From Chromatiales bacterium (GTDB lineage Bacteria; Pseudomonadota; Gammaproteobacteria; Thiohalospirales; Thiohalospiraceae), in assembly GCA_026984715.1 (NCBI GenBank), contig JALSRO010000366.1, positions 1 to 9,430 on the forward strand: a DNA stretch of 9,430 bases, given 5' to 3'. A model generated the notes under the pieces. The model had not been told where the DNA came from. It worked only from the letters and a program-made list of their open reading frames with translations, and ran no database searches. This document shows, piece after piece, positions 5,597 through 9,430 of this stretch (the first letter of the stretch is position 1; each line of letters begins with the position of its first letter). A program made the translations under genes and the position numbers.

Positions 5597-6823
5597 ATGG
5601 AACGGCTCAAGGACAAACATATCCTGCTGGGGGTGACCGGGGGTATTGCCGCATACAAGAGCGCTGATCTGGTGCGGCGGTTGCGTCAGGCGGGTGCGGA
5701 GGTGCGTGTGGTGATGAGCCGGGCGGCCTCCCGTTTCGTGACTCCCCTTACCTTCGAGACCCTTTCCGGTTATCCGGTGACTACCCGCTGGCTCGAATCC
5801 AGCCCGGATTCACCACTGGAGCATATCGAACTGGCACGCTGGGCGGATCTCATTCTGATTGCGCCGGCTACCGCCCATACTATGGCCCGTCTCTCGCACG
5901 GCCTGGCCGATGATCTTCTCACTACCACCTGTCTGGCCAGCAGTGCTCCATTGGTGCTGGCCCCGGCAATGAATCGGCAGATGTGGTCGAGTCCGGCGAC
6001 AGGCGCCAATGCCGCCCTGTTGAGAGAGCGTGGTGTCCATCTGTTCGGTCCTGCCGCCGGCGAGCAGGCCTGTGGCGAGAGTGGGCCGGGGCGCATGCTG
6101 GAGCCGCAGGAGTTGCTCGACCGTCTGGCAGGGTTGTTCGCGGCGCCTTACCTGTCCGGAATGCGGGTGATGGTTACCGCCGGTCCCACGCTGGAGGATA
6201 TCGACCCGGTTCGATACATCGGTAACCGTAGCTCCGGCAAGATGGGTTATGCTGTGGCCTCTGCCGCGCGGGGGGCGGGTGCCGATGTGGTGCTGGTCAG
6301 TGGAGTCACCCATCTCGCAGCACCGCAGGGTGTTATCCGAGTCGGGGTGCGCAGCGCGGCGGAGATGCGTGAAGCAGTCATGCGGGAGGTATCCGGCTGC
6401 GACATCTTCATTGCAGCGGCGGCGGTTGCAGACTACCGACCGCTGGCACCGAGCAGGCAGAAGCTGAAAAAAGGGAAACAGGCCACCCTTACCATCGAAC
6501 TTGAACGTACTCCGGATATCCTGGCCGAGGTGGGTGCCCTGAAAGAGGGACCCTTCTGCGTCGGTTTTGCGGCCGAGACAGAACGGGTGACCGAGTACGC
6601 CCGGGCCAAGCTGGCCGCCAAAGAGGTGGATATGATTGCCGCCAACCGCGTGGGGGAGCCCGGAAGGGGATTCGAAAGCGATGAGAACAGCCTTGAGCTG
6701 ATCTGGGACGGAGGCGGTGTGACTATCCCCATCGCACCGAAAGAGGAGGTAGCGCGTCGGCTGGTGGAGTTCATCGCATGGCGAATGGGGAAGAGCGGGC
6801 CACCTCTCGATTCGCTCCCCTGA
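5597..6823 (+). CDS. coaBC: Bifunctional phosphopantothenoylcysteine decarboxylase / phosphopantothenate-cysteine ligase
   Basis: The 408-residue product matches E. coli Dfp/CoaBC (about 406). The protein joins cysteine to 4'-phosphopantothenate using CTP and then decarboxylates the product with FMN, two steps of coenzyme A synthesis. The CoaC half (about 1-185) has the flavin-site start LLGVTGGIAAYKSADLVRR, the catalytic-type His76 in HIELA, the PAMNRQMW motif (123-130) and Cys159 in GEQACGESGPGRM. The CoaB half (about 188-398) has VTAGPTLEDIDPVRYIGNRS ending near 212, with Asn210, AAAAVADYRP (273-282), Lys289 and TPDILAEV. All key residues are present. The start gives the usual family N-terminus; no ribosome site is visible. 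It is divergent from speE with 63 bases between starts, and is followed by dut after about 215 bases. Confidence 0.96.
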   Translation: MERLKDKHILLGVTGGIAAYKSADLVRRLRQAGAEVRVVMSRAASRFVTPLTFETLSGYPVTTRWLESSPDSPLEHIELARWADLILIAPATAHTMARLSHGLADDLLTTTCLASSAPLVLAPAMNRQMWSSPATGANAALLRERGVHLFGPAAGEQACGESGPGRMLEPQELLDRLAGLFAAPYLSGMRVMVTAGPTLEDIDPVRYIGNRSSGKMGYAVASAARGAGADVVLVSGVTHLAAPQGVIRVGVRSAAEMREAVMREVSGCDIFIAAAAVADYRPLAPSRQKLKKGKQATLTIELERTPDILAEVGALKEGPFCVGFAAETERVTEYARAKLAAKEVDMIAANRVGEPGRGFESDENSLELIWDGGGVTIPIAPKEEVARRLVEFIAWRMGKSGPPLDSLP

Positions 6824-7038
6824 GAGCCGTTTGCCGCACAAGGAGTGAAAAGTGTGCGCCAGTTCCTTGAGAGCGAGGTTGTTTCGGGGGGAAATAGGCG
6901 CACTCCGGAGCCGGTACACAAAAAGCAATCAAGAACGGTGGCTGGTTGCCGATAATCATTGATTTAGCCCCTTGTAGTCCCTTGGCCTGGCGACAGTGTG
7001 GCCTGTTCGCCGGTGGCCGATGAGAAATGGAACAGCCC
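6824..7038. other. Intergenic region between coaBC and dut
   Basis: The region has no convincing gene. It contains an inverted repeat: GTGCGCC at 6854-6860 with GGCGCAC at 6897-6903, and inside it TTCC (6863-6866) with GGAA (6890-6893). A GATAAT at about 6952-6957 could be a -10 box for dut, but no good -35 box accompanies it. The gap suggests that dut may be transcribed separately from coaBC. Confidence 0.35.
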
Positions 7039-7494
7039 ATGCAAAAGATTCAGTTGAAGATCCTCGACCCGCGTATCGGAACAGAGTATCCTTTACCCAC
7101 CTATGCCACTGATGGTGCCGCAGGAATGGACCTGCGTGCCTGCCTCGATGAGGCGGTGACACTGAATCCGGGGGAGACTCGTCTGGTACCCACCGGCCTC
7201 GCCATCCATGTCGCCGATCCCTCCCTTGCTGCGGTCATCCTGCCGCGTTCCGGGTTGGGCCACAAACATGGTATCGTGCTGGGAAACCTGGTGGGGCTCA
7301 TCGATTCCGATTACCAGGGAGAGCTGTTGATCTCGTGCTGGAATCGTGGCCAGACAACATTTGTCATCCAGCCGGGGGAGCGGGTGGCGCAACTGGTCTT
7401 CGTTCCGGTCGTACAGGCGGATTTTGAGCTGGTGGATGAGTTCCAGGCCAGTGAGCGTGGGGCCGGCGGATTCGGTCATACCGGTCGCCATTGA
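7039..7494 (+). CDS. dut: Deoxyuridine 5'-triphosphate nucleotidohydrolase (dUTPase)
   Basis: The enzyme hydrolyses dUTP to dUMP and pyrophosphate, keeping uracil out of DNA and supplying the dTMP precursor. The 151-residue product is the same length as E. coli Dut and nearly superimposable. All five trimeric dUTPase motifs are seen: AGMDLRA (28-34), [10 protein letters not shown] (69-78), [11 protein letters not shown] (86-96, with the catalytic-type Asp89), GERVAQL (113-119) and the C-terminal lid [10 protein letters not shown] (140-149). An ATG at 7027 would add four residues. The ATG at 7039 is preferred because it reproduces the family N-terminus (KILDPRIG) and has TGGA seven bases upstream. 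algC starts 17 bases after its stop, which suggests co-transcription. Confidence 0.96.
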   Translation: MQKIQLKILDPRIGTEYPLPTYATDGAAGMDLRACLDEAVTLNPGETRLVPTGLAIHVADPSLAAVILPRSGLGHKHGIVLGNLVGLIDSDYQGELLISCWNRGQTTFVIQPGERVAQLVFVPVVQADFELVDEFQASERGAGGFGHTGRH

Positions 7495-7498
7495 TACA

Positions 7499-7505
7499 GG
7501 GAGGT
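7499..7505 (+). promoter_or_regulatory. Strong ribosome binding site that fixes the algC start
   Basis: GGGAGG lies within this segment about seven bases before the ATG at 7512, just after the dut stop. It decides for 7512 over the in-frame TTG at 7491, which overlaps the dut stop and has no such site. Confidence 0.7.
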
Positions 7506-7511
7506 GTCGAT

Positions 7512-8927
7512 ATGTTGCAACAACCGATCCGCCAATCGCAGTCTGGTCGCCCCGGGCCGGTCTGTGCCTCTGTATTCAAACCCTATGATATTCGGGGTAT
7601 CGCCGGGGAGACGCTGACCCCAGAGACACTCTACACCCTCGGGCGTGCCATCGGCAGCGAGGCGATGGAGCGAGGGGTTACGACTCTGGCAGTCGGCCGG
7701 GATGCGCGTCTCTCCAGCCCCTCCCTGAGCCGCGCGCTTGTCCGTGCCTTGTGTGACAGCGGCTGTGAGGTGCTCGATGTGGGCCGGGTTCCCACACCGG
7801 TTCTCTACTTTGCAGCTTGGCACTATGCTGGAAACAGCGGCGTCATGGTGACCGCAAGTCACAATCCCGCCGAGTACAACGGCCTCAAGATAGTCCTTGC
7901 CGGTGACGTGCTTCATGGTGAGGGCGTGCAGGCGCTGCGCCGCCGTATCGAAAAGGGAGAGCTGGCGGACGGTATCGGCGGTTGCCGCCGCATCGACGTG
8001 ATCACCCCCTATCTCGAGCAGGTGTGCCGGGATGTTCGACTGGCCCGGCCGCTGAAGGTGGTGGTGGATGCAGGTAACGGTATGGCTGGCGAGCTCGCGC
8101 CGGCGCTGTTCAGGCGTCTGGGGTGCGAGGTGGAAGAGCTCTACTGCGATATCGACGGCCGTTTCCCCAACCATCACCCGGATCCCACCGAGCTCGCCAA
8201 CCTCCAGGAGCTGATTGCCGCCGTGCGCTCCCATGGTGCCGACGTGGGGTTTGCCTTCGACGGGGATGGTGACAGAATCGGTGTGGTGGACAGCAGCGGC
8301 AAGGTGATCTGGCCCGATCGGCTGTTGATGCCGTTGGCCGTGGATCTGCTGAAGCACCATCCCGGCGCCGAGATTCTGTTCGACATCAAATGCACAAGCA
8401 ATCTCTACGACGTGATCGAAGGGCATGGTGGCCGACCACTGATGTGGCGCACCGGACACTCCGTGGTCAGGACGAAGATGCAGCGCGACAACGCCCTGCT
8501 GGCAGGGGAGCTTACCGGCCACCTGTTTTTTGCAGATCGCTGGTTTGGCTGCGACGATGCCATGTATGCCGGTGCACGGCTGCTCGAGCTGCTGGCGCAG
8601 GCGCCAACCAGCAGCGCCGACCTGTTCGCCACCTATCCCGACGCGGTGAACACCCAGGAGTTCAAGATTCCCGTCTGCGACGGTTGCCATTATGAATTGA
8701 TGGAGCGGCTTACGGCAAAGGCAGACTTTGCCGACGCAACACTCAATACGCTGGATGGCCTGCGCCTGGAGTTTCCCTATGGGTGGGTACTGTTGCGTGC
8801 CTCCAATACAACTCCCACCCTGGGCGTGCGTTTCGAGGCGGACAACCGGGCCGAGTTGGCAGAGCTTCAGCGGCGTGTCCGGGAGTTTATTCTGTCCGAG
8901 GCGCCCACTCTTTCACTCCCTTTCTGA
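7512..8927 (+). CDS. algC: Phosphomannomutase/phosphoglucomutase
   Basis: The 471-residue product belongs to the alpha-D-phosphohexomutase family and is similar in size to Pseudomonas AlgC (463). It interconverts the 1- and 6-phosphates of mannose or glucose, providing precursors for exopolysaccharide and lipopolysaccharide. Four active-site signatures are intact: the phosphoserine loop TASHNP (Ser116), the magnesium loop DGDGDR (250-255), the sugar-binding loop GELTGH (332-337; GEMSGH in Pseudomonas) and the phosphate-binding loop RASNTTPTLGVRFEA (429-443). The N-terminal FKPYDIRG motif is at 22-29. A strong GGGAGG site sets the start. It follows dut closely, and argB begins 116 bases later. 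Assignment between PMM/PGM and a strict phosphomannomutase rests on similarity and the neighbouring genes. Confidence 0.93.
   Translation: MLQQPIRQSQSGRPGPVCASVFKPYDIRGIAGETLTPETLYTLGRAIGSEAMERGVTTLAVGRDARLSSPSLSRALVRALCDSGCEVLDVGRVPTPVLYFAAWHYAGNSGVMVTASHNPAEYNGLKIVLAGDVLHGEGVQALRRRIEKGELADGIGGCRRIDVITPYLEQVCRDVRLARPLKVVVDAGNGMAGELAPALFRRLGCEVEELYCDIDGRFPNHHPDPTELANLQELIAAVRSHGADVGFAFDGDGDRIGVVDSSGKVIWPDRLLMPLAVDLLKHHPGAEILFDIKCTSNLYDVIEGHGGRPLMWRTGHSVVRTKMQRDNALLAGELTGHLFFADRWFGCDDAMYAGARLLELLAQAPTSSADLFATYPDAVNTQEFKIPVCDGCHYELMERLTAKADFADATLNTLDGLRLEFPYGWVLLRASNTTPTLGVRFEADNRAELAELQRRVREFILSEAPTLSLPF

Positions 8928-9430
<503 letters not shown>

Noticed and set aside
5534..5620. Upstream extension of speE to an ATG at 5620
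   Set aside because: It would overlap the divergent coaBC start and lacks family similarity, while the ATG at 5533 has a well-spaced ribosome site.
5810..6928. Minus-strand open frame of 372 codons
   Set aside because: It is antisense to coaBC and has no recognisable motifs.
7580..7592. 13-base match CCCTATGATATTC between algC and position 160-172 in copy A
   Set aside because: In algC it encodes the conserved PYDI motif; the match is short, does not extend, and is probably chance.
7476..8690. Minus-strand open frame of 404 codons
   Set aside because: It is antisense to algC, whose four active-site motifs are intact; the antisense product has no recognisable domain.

Overview
This window looks like a chromosomal segment of a GC-rich gammaproteobacterium. 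The protein sequences of PmbA, SpeE, CoaBC, Dut and ArgB resemble the Escherichia coli or Pseudomonas forms, and coaBC-dut-algC-argB is the gene order found in pseudomonads and related lineages. A sulphur-oxidising (Chromatiales-like) host is possible from the overall flavour of the proteins, but that is only an inference. No phage, IS transposase, CRISPR array, tRNA or rRNA was seen.

Layout: positions 1-286 hold copy A of an unnamed intergenic repeat. It abuts the decayed 3' end of an MmcQ/YjbR-family gene (about 287-504), which runs into pmbA (497-1882, a TldE-type maturation protease subunit). A 218-base gap with several small inverted repeats leads to a soluble PAS-PAS histidine kinase without an adjacent response regulator (2101-3663). 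Facing it is a two-CBS-domain protein on the minus strand (3781-4389). Copy B of the repeat (4474-4682) lies between that gene and speE (4679-5533, minus). A 63-base divergent promoter region separates speE from the plus-strand series coaBC (5597-6823), dut (7039-7494), algC (7512-8927) and argB (9044 onward, cut by the window end).

Functionally, the right half is housekeeping metabolism: coenzyme A synthesis, dUTP removal, hexose-phosphate mutase activity for polysaccharide precursors, and the second step of arginine synthesis, with spermidine synthesis divergent from it. The left half has a peptide/protein maturation factor and two sensory proteins (PAS kinase, CBS pair) whose partners are not visible.

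The most interesting signal is the repeat. Copies A and B share about 150 aligned bases at roughly 77% identity by hand count, with one 1-base indel and mostly transitions. Both can form the same long basal stem and inner hairpins. Their outer ends contain an inverted-repeat sequence (TTGACCC...ATATAT and its complement). Copy A ends where the MmcQ homology begins, and copy B's end supplies the speE stop codon. This fits a small non-autonomous mobile element (MITE-like) or a mobile structured-RNA repeat. I do not recognise it as a named family.
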